Assembly: GCA_016206385.1 (NCBI GenBank)
Contig: JACQRS010000268.1
Location: 1 to 13,797 of the forward strand
From: Candidatus Rokuibacteriota bacterium
GTDB taxonomy: Bacteria > Methylomirabilota > Methylomirabilia > Rokubacteriales > CSP1-6
Reading direction: 5' to 3'
Length of the DNA: 13,797 nt
In this document: piece after piece, positions 1 through 5,225 of the stretch
Layout: every line of letters begins with the position of its first letter
Position numbering within the stretch: position 1 is the stretch's first letter
Position numbers and translations under genes: made by a program
Notes under the pieces: model-generated
What the model was told of the DNA's origin: nothing
Database searches by the model: none
The model's input: the letters and a program-made list of their open reading frames with translations, nothing else

Positions 1-2
1 CC

Positions 3-446
3 TACGTGTTCGGGAACATGGGGGCGTTCCTGGTGGTGGAGGCGGTGGCCCAGGCTGAAGGGTCTGTGCATTTGAACGCGTTCCGGGGCCTGGCTCAGCG
101 TTCCCCCCTCCTGGCCCTGGCCATGCTCCTCTTCCTCCTCTCGCTCGGGGGGATCCCCTTCGTGGCGGGGTTCTGGGCCAAGCTCTACGTCTTCTGGGCG
201 GCGGCCCAGGTGGGGCTCTACTGGCTGGTCGCACTCGGCGCGGTGCTCACGGTGGTCGCGCTTTTCTACTACCTCGTGATCGCCAAGCGGATCTACATCG
301 AGGCCCCAGAGCGCTCGGGGCGGATCCCGGTCGCCCCGCCCCTGAGTCTATCTATCCTCCTCTGCGCCCTCGGCGTGGTGGCCCTGGGGGTGTACCCGAA
401 GCCCCTCGTCACAGCCGCCCTGCGCGTCGCCTCGGGGCTCTTTTGA
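3..446 (+). CDS. nuoN: NADH-quinone oxidoreductase subunit N, C-terminal part (5' end outside window)
   Basis: This is the C-terminal part of a proton-pumping membrane subunit of respiratory complex I. The frame is already open at the window edge and ends at a TGA at 444-446, so the first two-thirds or so of the protein lies upstream. What is visible is strongly hydrophobic and contains the family's conserved stretches: a YVFGNMGAFLVV segment, then LFLLSLGGIPFVAGFWAKLYVF (the GIP..AGF..K signature shared by NuoN and MrpD-like antiporter subunits), then a helix ending in FYYLVIAKRIY. About four transmembrane helices remain. NuoN is usually the last gene of the nuo operon, which fits the unrelated, oppositely oriented genes that follow. 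NuoM and NuoL share these motifs, but the short hydrophobic C-terminus and last-gene position favour NuoN. No convincing terminator was seen in 447-561. Confidence 0.88.
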   Translation, partial: YVFGNMGAFLVVEAVAQAEGSVHLNAFRGLAQRSPLLALAMLLFLLSLGGIPFVAGFWAKLYVFWAAAQVGLYWLVALGAVLTVVALFYYLVIAKRIYIEAPERSGRIPVAPPLSLSILLCALGVVALGVYPKPLVTAALRVASGLF

Positions 447-561
447 GAGGGAACCTGTGGGGCTAAGTACCTATCTCAACACGCTCTCACCTAGAAACAG
501 TTGCGCGAATTCTGTCAGTCAGCTTAGTTCTCAGGTCCTCCGGCGTTGACCACGTTCGTCG

Positions 562-960
562 TCATAGCCACACGACCTTCATGTCCTTCTCGACTGCCCG
601 AAACTCAGGATCGCCTGTGTAGACATCCGCCTTTCTCTGCTTGGCCAAGGCTGCGGCGAAGCAATCCGCTAACGACATCTTTCGCGTCGCCTTGATCTGG
701 CCGGCCAGTTCGGCCAGGTGTTGATCGGCTGGGACAATCTCGATAGGCAGACCCAGGAGCTTCAGGCGGATCTCGTTCCACCGGTCGGCGCCGATTTTTC
801 GCTCGACCTGATAGCGTACCTCCGCCCAGTTGGGGGCCGAAATCAGGACCTCCTGATCGGCCGCAACTGCCTTCTCGAAGAGATCCGCAACCGTCTCGTA
901 GCCGTCCTCCTCGAACAGGAAGGCCAGCACTGCGTAGCTATCGAGGACCGAACTTCGCAC
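562..960 (-). CDS. vapC: VapC-type PIN-domain ribonuclease toxin
   Basis: A 132-residue single-domain PIN nuclease, the usual size of VapC toxins, which cleave RNA (often tRNA or rRNA) when released from their antitoxin. The four acidic residues that hold the catalytic Mg2+ are in the expected order: Asp7 in VLDSYAVLAFL, Glu47 in NWAEV, Asp99 in SLADCFAAALA and Asp117 in YTGDPEF, so the active site looks intact. Its ATG lies inside the end of the upstream antitoxin gene (23-nt overlap, 938-960), the typical arrangement that couples translation of the two partners. It converges with nuoN. The RNA target cannot be inferred from sequence. Confidence 0.92.
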   Translation of the reverse strand: MRSSVLDSYAVLAFLFEEDGYETVADLFEKAVAADQEVLISAPNWAEVRYQVERKIGADRWNEIRLKLLGLPIEIVPADQHLAELAGQIKATRKMSLADCFAAALAKQRKADVYTGDPEFRAVEKDMKVVWL

Positions 961-1201
961 CCTTGGCCTCCTCGCGCTCTTTGTCTCGGGCCCGCTCCTT
1001 GAGGAGTTCTTGGGTGGCAGGACCCTCGCCCTTGAGCAGGCCGCAGACGCTCCGGATGTACTCTCGGGTGAGCGGCTGGAAGATGATCTCGCGCTCTCCT
1101 TCGATGAAGCGGACTTTAGTGCCGGGCTTGATCCCGTACTTGCGGCGAAGTCGGGCCGGGATGACTAACTGCCCCTTGCTTGTGACATAGGCGACATCCA
1201 T
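938..1201 (-). CDS. AbrB/SpoVT-type (VapB-like) antitoxin
   Basis: An 87-residue antitoxin for the overlapping VapC toxin. Residues 1-45 form a swapped-hairpin AbrB domain: the start VAYVTSKGQLVIPARLRRKYGI closely follows the family pattern (T.KGQ..IP...R...GI) and is the DNA-binding part that normally autorepresses the operon. The charged C-terminal half (about residues 50-87, rich in Glu, Lys and Arg) would be the toxin-neutralising tail. The ATG start is supported by a GAGG ribosome-binding site (complement of 1211-1214) about 9 nt upstream. The gene is first in a two-gene minus-strand operon, and its stop codon lies inside the vapC start region. Confidence 0.9.
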   Translation of the reverse strand: MDVAYVTSKGQLVIPARLRRKYGIKPGTKVRFIEGEREIIFQPLTREYIRSVCGLLKGEGPATQELLKERARDKEREEAKGAKFGPR

Positions 1202-1225
1202 GATGGTTTACCTCAGAAAATGTTT

Positions 1226-1258
1226 TGTATATCTTACAAGTGTAGTTTAGTAAGTCAA
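1226..1258 (-). promoter_or_regulatory. Candidate promoter and operator of the toxin-antitoxin operon
   Basis: The sequence upstream of the antitoxin is strikingly AT-rich: 1201-1260 has only 18 G or C in 60 bases, in a window otherwise near 65-75% GC. Read on the minus strand it offers a TATACA -10 box (complement of 1226-1231) and, 17 nt further upstream, a weak CTTACT -35 (complement of 1249-1254). A better TTGACT hexamer sits at 1253-1258 but is 21 nt from that -10. An inverted repeat CTTAC/GTAAG (1233-1237 and 1250-1254) lies across the promoter and would suit autoregulation by the AbrB-type antitoxin. The exact boxes are uncertain. Confidence 0.4.
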
Positions 1259-1274
1259 GATCTATTTCGTAAGT
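1246..1274. repeat. Short direct repeats in the vap/tetR intergenic region
   Basis: TTTAGTAAGT (1246-1255) and TTTCGTAAGT (1265-1274) are near-identical 10-mers offset by 19 bp, close to two helical turns. The first copy shares its GTAAG with the inverted repeat upstream of the antitoxin. Same-face spacing beside a candidate promoter suggests protein-binding sites, most simply for the antitoxin or the toxin-antitoxin complex. This is inference from pattern only. Confidence 0.35.
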
Positions 1275-1328
1275 TGCGAAGAGATATCTAGGGGCTAAAC
1301 GCATACCGACGGTCGGGTGTTTAAAGGT

Positions 1329-1357
1329 TTGACGGTGTGGGTTTAAGGCTGTAGAGT
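1329..1357 (+). promoter_or_regulatory. Promoter of the tetR-sigma-selenoprotein operon
   Basis: TTGACG (1329-1334) and TAGAGT (1352-1357) match the sigma-70 consensus at 5/6 and 4/6 positions and are separated by exactly 17 nt. Transcription would start near 1364, giving a leader of about 19 nt and placing the start site inside the operator at 1358-1377. No strong ribosome-binding site is visible in this short leader. Confidence 0.6.
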
Positions 1358-1377
1358 TGTACTGACCGGTTGGTACA
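1358..1377. promoter_or_regulatory. TetR-type operator palindrome
   Basis: TGTACTGACCGGTTGGTACA is a 20-bp inverted repeat with no spacer; 8 of the 10 half-site positions are complementary and the core GACCGGT is typical of TetR-family operators. It starts immediately after the -10 box and covers the predicted transcription start, so a bound repressor would block initiation. The obvious ligand is the TetR-family protein starting 6 bp downstream, giving negative autoregulation of the whole cluster. Confidence 0.65.
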
Positions 1378-1382
1378 GACCC

Positions 1383-1985
1383 ATGGTGGTAGCGGCTAAA
1401 AGCACAAAAGATCAAATACTTGACGTGGCGAGCCGCCTCATCTCGGTGAAGGGGTACCACTGCACCTCCCTTGACGATGTCTTGCGCGAAAGTGGGGTCG
1501 GAAAGGGGAACTTCTACTACTACTTCGACAGCAAGGAGGCGTTGGGTTACGCGATCCTCGAGCGGATCGCCAAGGCGTTCGTCGAGCGGACCCTTGAGCC
1601 GAGCTTCGACGACTTGGCCCGGTCGCCCCTCGGACGCGTCCATCGCTTCCTGGACCTGATCCTGGAGTCTCAGCGGGAGCGTAACTGCGTGGGGGGCTGC
1701 CCCATGGGGAACCTGGCCTCCGAGCTTTCCGATGTCCACGAGGGCTTCCGCCAGCGCCTGGCTCAAGTGTTCACGCTCTGGCGGGGGCGGCTGAGCCGAG
1801 CGCTCGTCGAAGCCCAGGCCCGAGGGGAGATCTCCGGGCGGGCCGAGCCGGCCCGGCTCGCTCAGTTCGTGGTGGCGGCCCTCGAGGGGGCGATCTTGAT
1901 GGCAAAGGTGACGAAAGAGATCGCGGTCATGGAAGAGTGTGTCGCCGAGCTCAAGGCGCACCTGGCGCTCTATACGGGTTCCTGA
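1383..1985 (+). CDS. TetR/AcrR-family transcriptional repressor with a Cys-containing sensor motif
   Basis: A 200-residue one-component regulator. Residues 8-55 form the TetR helix-turn-helix (ILDVASRLISVKGYHCTSLDD, then GVGKGNFYYYFDSKEAL, the YYYF.SKE.L recognition-helix signature). The ligand-binding half contains the stretch NCVGGCPMGNLASELSD (101-117), a motif of a TetR subgroup with a conserved cysteine here. By count the cysteines are Cys102 and Cys106, and E. coli NemR also senses electrophiles and hypochlorous acid through a Cys106. Equivalence is inferred from position and motif, not from an alignment. The ATG at 1383 sits 5 nt after a 20-bp operator palindrome and downstream of a good promoter, so autorepression is likely. 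The next gene starts 25 nt after its stop, suggesting that it also controls the sigma factor and selenoprotein genes. The inducing ligand is unknown. Confidence 0.9.
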   Translation: MVVAAKSTKDQILDVASRLISVKGYHCTSLDDVLRESGVGKGNFYYYFDSKEALGYAILERIAKAFVERTLEPSFDDLARSPLGRVHRFLDLILESQRERNCVGGCPMGNLASELSDVHEGFRQRLAQVFTLWRGRLSRALVEAQARGEISGRAEPARLAQFVVAALEGAILMAKVTKEIAVMEECVAELKAHLALYTGS

Positions 1986-2010
1986 GCTGGGTCACGAGGG
2001 GAGAGCGGCG

Positions 2011-2634
2011 ATGAGTCGGCTGATGGTTCATCCACCCCGGGCGCGGGCCCGGGATCGCGACGAGGCGCTTCTGGACGGGCTCCGTCGCGAGGCCCGGGAG
2101 GCGACCGAAACCCTGGTCAATCGCTACGGCGATCGCGTGTGGCGGCTCGCGTTCAGGATCACCGGCAACCGGCAGGATGCCGAGGAGGTGGCCCAGGACG
2201 CGCTCTGGACCGCCGCCCGGAAGATCCAGACGTTCAAGGGGGAGTCGGCCTTCGGGAGCTGGCTCTACCGCATCACCACCAACACCGCCTACCAGAAGCT
2301 CCGCGCGCGTCACCGCCACCGCCTGGAGACGTCCTGGGAAGAGCTGCTGCCGCACTTCGACCAGGAAGGCAGGCACGCGGCGCTGCTGAGCGACTGGTCG
2401 ACCAGGGTGGATGACCCCGTGCTCCAGGGCGAGCTCCGAACCGTGCTCCGATCCGCCATCGAGTCCTTGCCGCCCGACTACCGGACCGCCTTCCTGCTCC
2501 ACGACTTGGAGGGAATGTCGAACCCGGAGATCGCGAGGATGCTGGGAATCGGCCTGCCCGCGGTCAAGTCCCGCGTGCATCGCTCCCGGCTCGTCCTCCG
2601 CCAGCGCCTGGGCCGCTACATGGCCACCGTCTGA
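2011..2634 (+). CDS. ECF-type RNA polymerase sigma factor (sigma-70 family)
   Basis: A 207-residue two-domain sigma factor that would redirect RNA polymerase to a specific promoter set. Region 2 spans about residues 31-100: LVNRYGDRVWRLAFRITGN, the DAEEVAQDALW core-binding motif (56-66) and FGSWLYRITTNTA (81-93), which covers -10 recognition. Region 4 spans about 146-200: SLPPDYRTAFLLHDLEGMS, then the HTH NPEIARMLGIGLPAVKSRVHRSR, which reads the -35 element. There is no region 1 or 3, hence ECF class. The frame is open further upstream (ATG at 1939, inside tetR), but the ATG at 2011 has a strong GAGGGGAGAG ribosome-binding site at 1996-2005 and avoids the overlap. No anti-sigma gene is adjacent, so control may come from the upstream TetR protein. 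The selenoprotein gene follows 18 nt later. Confidence 0.9.
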   Translation: MSRLMVHPPRARARDRDEALLDGLRREAREATETLVNRYGDRVWRLAFRITGNRQDAEEVAQDALWTAARKIQTFKGESAFGSWLYRITTNTAYQKLRARHRHRLETSWEELLPHFDQEGRHAALLSDWSTRVDDPVLQGELRTVLRSAIESLPPDYRTAFLLHDLEGMSNPEIARMLGIGLPAVKSRVHRSRLVLRQRLGRYMATV

Positions 2635-2652
2635 ACCAATTCTGGAGGCTCC

Positions 2653-3516
2653 ATGCCCACGGTGAAGAGCGATCCGAGCTGGTTGGCCGAGTTCAGGGCG
2701 CGGTACGGGCCCTGGTGGGCGGAGGCGCGCCCGCTGATCGAAGCCCACCAGTATGCCCCGGCGTTCAAGAGCTACCCCTGGCCCACCTTCGCCACCGCGC
2801 CCTGGGCTCCCGTGAGCAAGCCCCTCTCGGCCAGCCGGCTCGCAGTGGTCACCACCGCCGGGCTCTACCGGCCCGGCGTTGAGGCCCCCTTTCAGAGCGA
2901 GAACCCCGAGGGTGACTGGAGCTTCCGAGCTCTGCCGCGGGAGGTGGACCTCAAGGCCCTGGCCATCGGCCACCTGCACTTCTCCCACGAGGTTGCCGAG
3001 GCGGACATGAACACGATCCTTCCCCTCGAGCGGCTGGCCGAACTGGAGGGCAACGGCGTGATCGGTGAGCTGGCGCCGACCCATTACAGCACGATGGGCT
3101 ACGTGACCCGCGCCGCCGACCTGGCGGAGGAGACCGCCCCGGCCATCGCTGCCGGGATGAAGGCGGAGGCGGTGGACGTGGCCCTCGTGATCCCCGTCTG
3201 ACCTGTCTGCCACCAGTCCGGCGGACTGGTCCAGCGCGAGATCGAGGCGTGGGGCATCCCGACGATCTCCCTCTCCAACAATCCGGCTGCCACGGCCCGG
3301 GTGAGAGCCCCCCGCTGGGCGCGCGTGCGCTTCCCGCGCGGGAGCATGCTGGGGGAGCCCGGGAACCGCGAGAAGCAGTTGAACGTGCTGCGCGACACAC
3401 TCCAGTGCCTGGAGACCATTCTCGAGCCCGGCGGCCACATGGAGCTGCCCCACCGCTGGGAGGCTGCCCCCGTGATGTGGCGCGGCAAGCCGTTGGTGGA
3501 AGGCTCGTACAGCTGA
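2653..3516 (+). CDS. GrdB-family selenoprotein with in-frame UGA (Sec183), short form
   Basis: Read through one UGA at 3199-3201, this frame gives a 287-residue protein related to selenoprotein B of the glycine/sarcosine/betaine reductase family. Before the UGA are family-like blocks: LAVVTTAGLY, GHLHFSHEVAEADMNTILPL and GVIGELAPTHYSTMGY. After it the protein continues as U-PVC-HQSGGLVQREIEAWGIPTISLS, then PPRWARVRFP-like and REKQLNVL segments, to a TGA at 3514. Sec183 and Cys186 form a UxxC motif, expected for a thiol/selenol redox centre. A hairpin at 3212-3230 fits a bacterial SECIS. Translation starts at an ATG with GGAGG 4 nt upstream (2644-2648). The protein is shorter than clostridial GrdB, and no grdA, grdC or other reductase subunit is nearby, so glycine reduction is unlikely; the substrate is unknown. 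Conventional gene calling would truncate it at 3201 and lose the active site. A nonsense-mutated pseudogene is the alternative, but less likely given the motif and hairpin. Confidence 0.85.
3199..3230 (+). promoter_or_regulatory. Selenocysteine UGA codon and candidate bacterial SECIS hairpin
   Basis: The UGA is at 3199-3201. After 10 unpaired nucleotides, ACCAGTCC (3212-3219) and GGACTGGT (3223-3230) form a perfect 8-bp stem closed by the three-base loop GGC. The loop starts 18 nt after the UGA and begins with G. Both agree with the general rules for bacterial SECIS elements: an apical loop some 16-37 nt past the codon with a G among its first two bases. The hairpin lies within coding sequence (His-Gln-Ser-Gly-Gly-Leu-Val), as SelB-dependent recoding in bacteria requires. 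Confidence 0.75.
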
Positions 3517-3536
3517 CCGGCGGCGTCCCTCGCGCG

Positions 3537-3566
3537 TTGACTTTGCGGTCCCTGCGTGGTTACATA
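3537..3566 (+). promoter_or_regulatory. Candidate promoter of rplU-rpmA and downstream genes
   Basis: TTGACT (3537-3542) is a 5/6 match to the -35 consensus. With an 18-nt spacer, TACATA (3561-3566) is a weak (3/6) -10 candidate in a locally AT-rich run; TATACG at 3565 matches better but is too far away. The position, between the end of the selenoprotein gene and rplU, is where the ribosomal operon promoter should be. Confidence 0.4.
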
Positions 3567-3582
3567 TACGCGTTTAACGACC

Positions 3583-3608
3583 GACAGTTCTCTGTCACGC
3601 CGATTTTT
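3583..3608 (+). promoter_or_regulatory. Leader hairpin followed by a U-tract upstream of rplU
   Basis: GACAG (3583-3587) and CTGTC (3592-3596) pair around a TTCT tetraloop, and five T residues follow at 3604-3608, after a 7-nt gap. The GAGG ribosome-binding site of rplU is at 3611-3614. This could be a weak attenuator or an L21 autoregulatory leader. The stem is too short and too far from the T-run to call an intrinsic terminator with confidence. Confidence 0.3.
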
Positions 3609-3622
3609 CCGAGGCTCTGAGC

Positions 3623-3934
3623 GTGGAAGCGGTGATTGCGACGGGCGGTAAGCAGTACCGGGTGGCTCCGGGTCAGGTGATCCGGGTCGAGCGGCTCCCT
3701 CATGCCCGGGGTACAGCGGTCGAATTCAACTCGGTGCTCCTCGTCAGCCGGGACGGCCAGGTGATCGTGGAGCCTGGGGCGCTCGCCCGCGCTCGGGTCC
3801 TGGCAGAGGTCGTGGCTCAGGCCAAGGCGCGGAAGGTGTCGGTGGTGAAGTTCAAGCGGCGCAAGAACTACCGGCGGAACCGCGGTCACCGCCAGCCGCT
3901 CACCGCTGTCCGCATCACGAAGATCGAGGTGTAG
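3623..3934 (+). CDS. rplU: 50S ribosomal protein L21
   Basis: A 103-residue protein of standard L21 length that binds 23S rRNA in the large subunit. The N-terminus MEAVIATGGKQYRVAPGQVIRVERL is the classic L21 opening, the middle has VEFNSVLLV and the C-terminal half carries the basic KFKRRKNYRRNRGHRQPLT motif that contacts RNA. It starts at GTG (3623), 8 nt after a GAGG site. It is followed 4 nt later by rpmA, the near-universal rplU-rpmA pairing, and opens the conserved rplU-rpmA-obgE cluster. Confidence 0.98.
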   Translation: MEAVIATGGKQYRVAPGQVIRVERLPHARGTAVEFNSVLLVSRDGQVIVEPGALARARVLAEVVAQAKARKVSVVKFKRRKNYRRNRGHRQPLTAVRITKIEV

Positions 3935-3938
3935 GGGG

Positions 3939-4196
3939 ATGGCCCACAAAAAAGGCGTTGGCAGTTCGCGGAACGGTCGCGATTCGAATCCCCAGATGCT
4001 GGGGGTGAAGCGCTTCGCAGGGCAGTTCGTCACCGCGGGAAGCATCCTGGTCCGGCAGCGGGGCACCCGGTTCAAGCCGGGCACCAACGTGGGGCTGGGC
4101 TCTGACGACACCCTCTTTGCCAAGGCCACTGGCTATGTCCGCTTCGAGCGGCGGGGCGACTCCCGCTTCGTGAGCATCGCCCCCACTTCCGCCTGA
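3939..4196 (+). CDS. rpmA: 50S ribosomal protein L27
   Basis: An 85-residue L27, the large-subunit protein whose N-terminal tail reaches the peptidyl transferase centre. The sequence begins MAHKKGVGSSRNGRDSNPQ with no extra N-terminal peptide, so it is not of the Firmicutes type that needs proteolytic trimming. Conserved GQFVTAGSILVRQRGTRFKPG and GSDDTLFAKATGYV follow. The ATG lies 8 nt after GAGGT (3926-3930), which is inside the last codons of rplU, so the two are likely co-translated. Confidence 0.98.
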   Translation: MAHKKGVGSSRNGRDSNPQMLGVKRFAGQFVTAGSILVRQRGTRFKPGTNVGLGSDDTLFAKATGYVRFERRGDSRFVSIAPTSA

Positions 4197-4223
4197 TCCC
4201 CGCGACGACGCCCCGGCGGTGGT

Positions 4224-5225
4224 ATGTTCATCGACGAAATTGACATCTTCGTCAAGGGCGGGGATGGCGGCGCCGGGTGCGTGAGCTTCCGCCGCGAGAA
4301 GTTTGTCCCGCGAGGTGGTCCTGACGGCGGCGACGGGGGGGCGGGCGCCAGCGTCTGGCTCCTGGCCGACGAGGGCCTCTCCACCCTTCTGGATTACCAC
4401 TACCAGCGACACTACGAGGCGGGGCGGGGCGAGCACGGCAAGGGGAGCGGCAAGCACGGCGCGAGCGCCGCGGACCTCACCCTTCGGGTTCCCGTCGGTA
4501 CGATCGTGAGGGATCGCGACACCCGCGAGGTCCTGGGGGATCTTTCCGCGGATGGGCGGCGGCTCCTCGTGGCCCGGGGCGGCCGGGGCGGCCGCGGCAA
4601 CACGCACTTCGCCACGGCCACCAACCGGGCTCCCCGTCGCGCCGAACCCGGGGGAAGCGGCGAGGCGCGCTGGCTTCATCTTGAGCTGAAGCTTCTGGCC
4701 GACGTGGGGGTCATCGGCTTCCCCAACGCGGGAAAGTCCACGCTGGTCTCCCGCGTCTCGGCCGCCCGGCCCCGCATCGCCGAGTACCCCTTTACGACGC
4801 TCACGCCCACACTGGGACTGGTCCGGGTGGACGAGCGGCTGAGCTTCGTCATCGTGGATCTCCCCGGCCTGATCCCAGGAGCCGCCGAGGGAAAGGGCCT
4901 GGGCCACCGTTTCCTCCGCCACACCGAGCGGACCCGGCTTCTCATCCACCTGATCGACCTGGACCCCGCCAACGGCCGCGACCCGGTGGAGGACTACCAC
5001 ATGATCCGAGACGAGTTGAAGGCGTACTCGCCGGAGCTGGCCGCGCGCCCCCAGCTCGTGGTCGCCAACAAGACGGATCTTCCCGGGACGGCGGCACGTC
5101 GGAAGGCCCTGGCGGGCTTCTGCACCGCAGCCGGCCTTCCGTTCTTTGCCGTCTCCGCCGTGACGGAGGATGGTCTCTCTCCCCTGATGCGGGCGGTGGC
5201 CGAGCGGCTGGAGGCCGAGGCATGA
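4224..5225 (+). CDS. obgE: Obg-family GTPase (CgtA), 50S assembly
   Basis: A 333-residue GTPase that acts in late 50S maturation and in stress signalling. Residues 1-157 form the glycine-rich Obg fold (FVKGGDGGAGCVSFRREKFVPRGGP..GGDGG, and further Gly-rich turns to about 125). The G domain follows: G1 GFPNAGKST (165-173), the switch region YPFTTLTPTLG, G3 DLPG (212-215) leading into LIPGAAEGKGLGHRFLRH, G4 NKTD (282-285) and a G5-like SAV. It ends shortly after the G domain without the extra OCT domain of Gram-positive homologues. It starts 27 nt after rpmA with only a weak ribosome-binding site. Its stop overlaps the proB start as ATGA, implying translational coupling. Confidence 0.97.
   Translation: MFIDEIDIFVKGGDGGAGCVSFRREKFVPRGGPDGGDGGAGASVWLLADEGLSTLLDYHYQRHYEAGRGEHGKGSGKHGASAADLTLRVPVGTIVRDRDTREVLGDLSADGRRLLVARGGRGGRGNTHFATATNRAPRRAEPGGSGEARWLHLELKLLADVGVIGFPNAGKSTLVSRVSAARPRIAEYPFTTLTPTLGLVRVDERLSFVIVDLPGLIPGAAEGKGLGHRFLRHTERTRLLIHLIDLDPANGRDPVEDYHMIRDELKAYSPELAARPQLVVANKTDLPGTAARRKALAGFCTAAGLPFFAVSAVTEDGLSPLMRAVAERLEAEA

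Noticed and set aside
447..561. An intrinsic terminator between nuoN and vapC
   Set aside because: Only short imperfect stems (4 bp) without a T-run were found, so no terminator is called in this 115-bp convergent gap.
1939..2010. An N-terminal extension of the sigma factor from ATG 1939
   Set aside because: It would overlap tetR by 47 nt and has no ribosome-binding site, whereas ATG 2011 has GAGGGGAGAG at the right distance.
2653..3201. A complete 182-residue protein ending at the TGA at 3199
   Set aside because: The frame continues with family-like coding sequence for another 104 codons, the TGA sits in a UxxC motif and a SECIS-like hairpin follows, so termination here would remove the likely active site. 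A pseudogene cannot be fully excluded.
1951..3453. A 500-codon open frame on the minus strand across the sigma factor and selenoprotein genes
   Set aside because: It is an antisense shadow of high-GC coding sequence, with low-complexity Gly/Pro/Arg/His-rich translation and no recognisable motif. The plus-strand genes have clear family motifs.
3301..3516. A separate small gene starting at GTG 3301
   Set aside because: It is in the same frame as the selenoprotein and has no ribosome-binding site of its own; it is the C-terminal part of that protein.
4224..4700. Gly-rich repetitive sequence as a collagen-like or repeat protein
   Set aside because: This is the normal glycine-rich Obg fold, followed directly by the G1-G5 motifs of ObgE.
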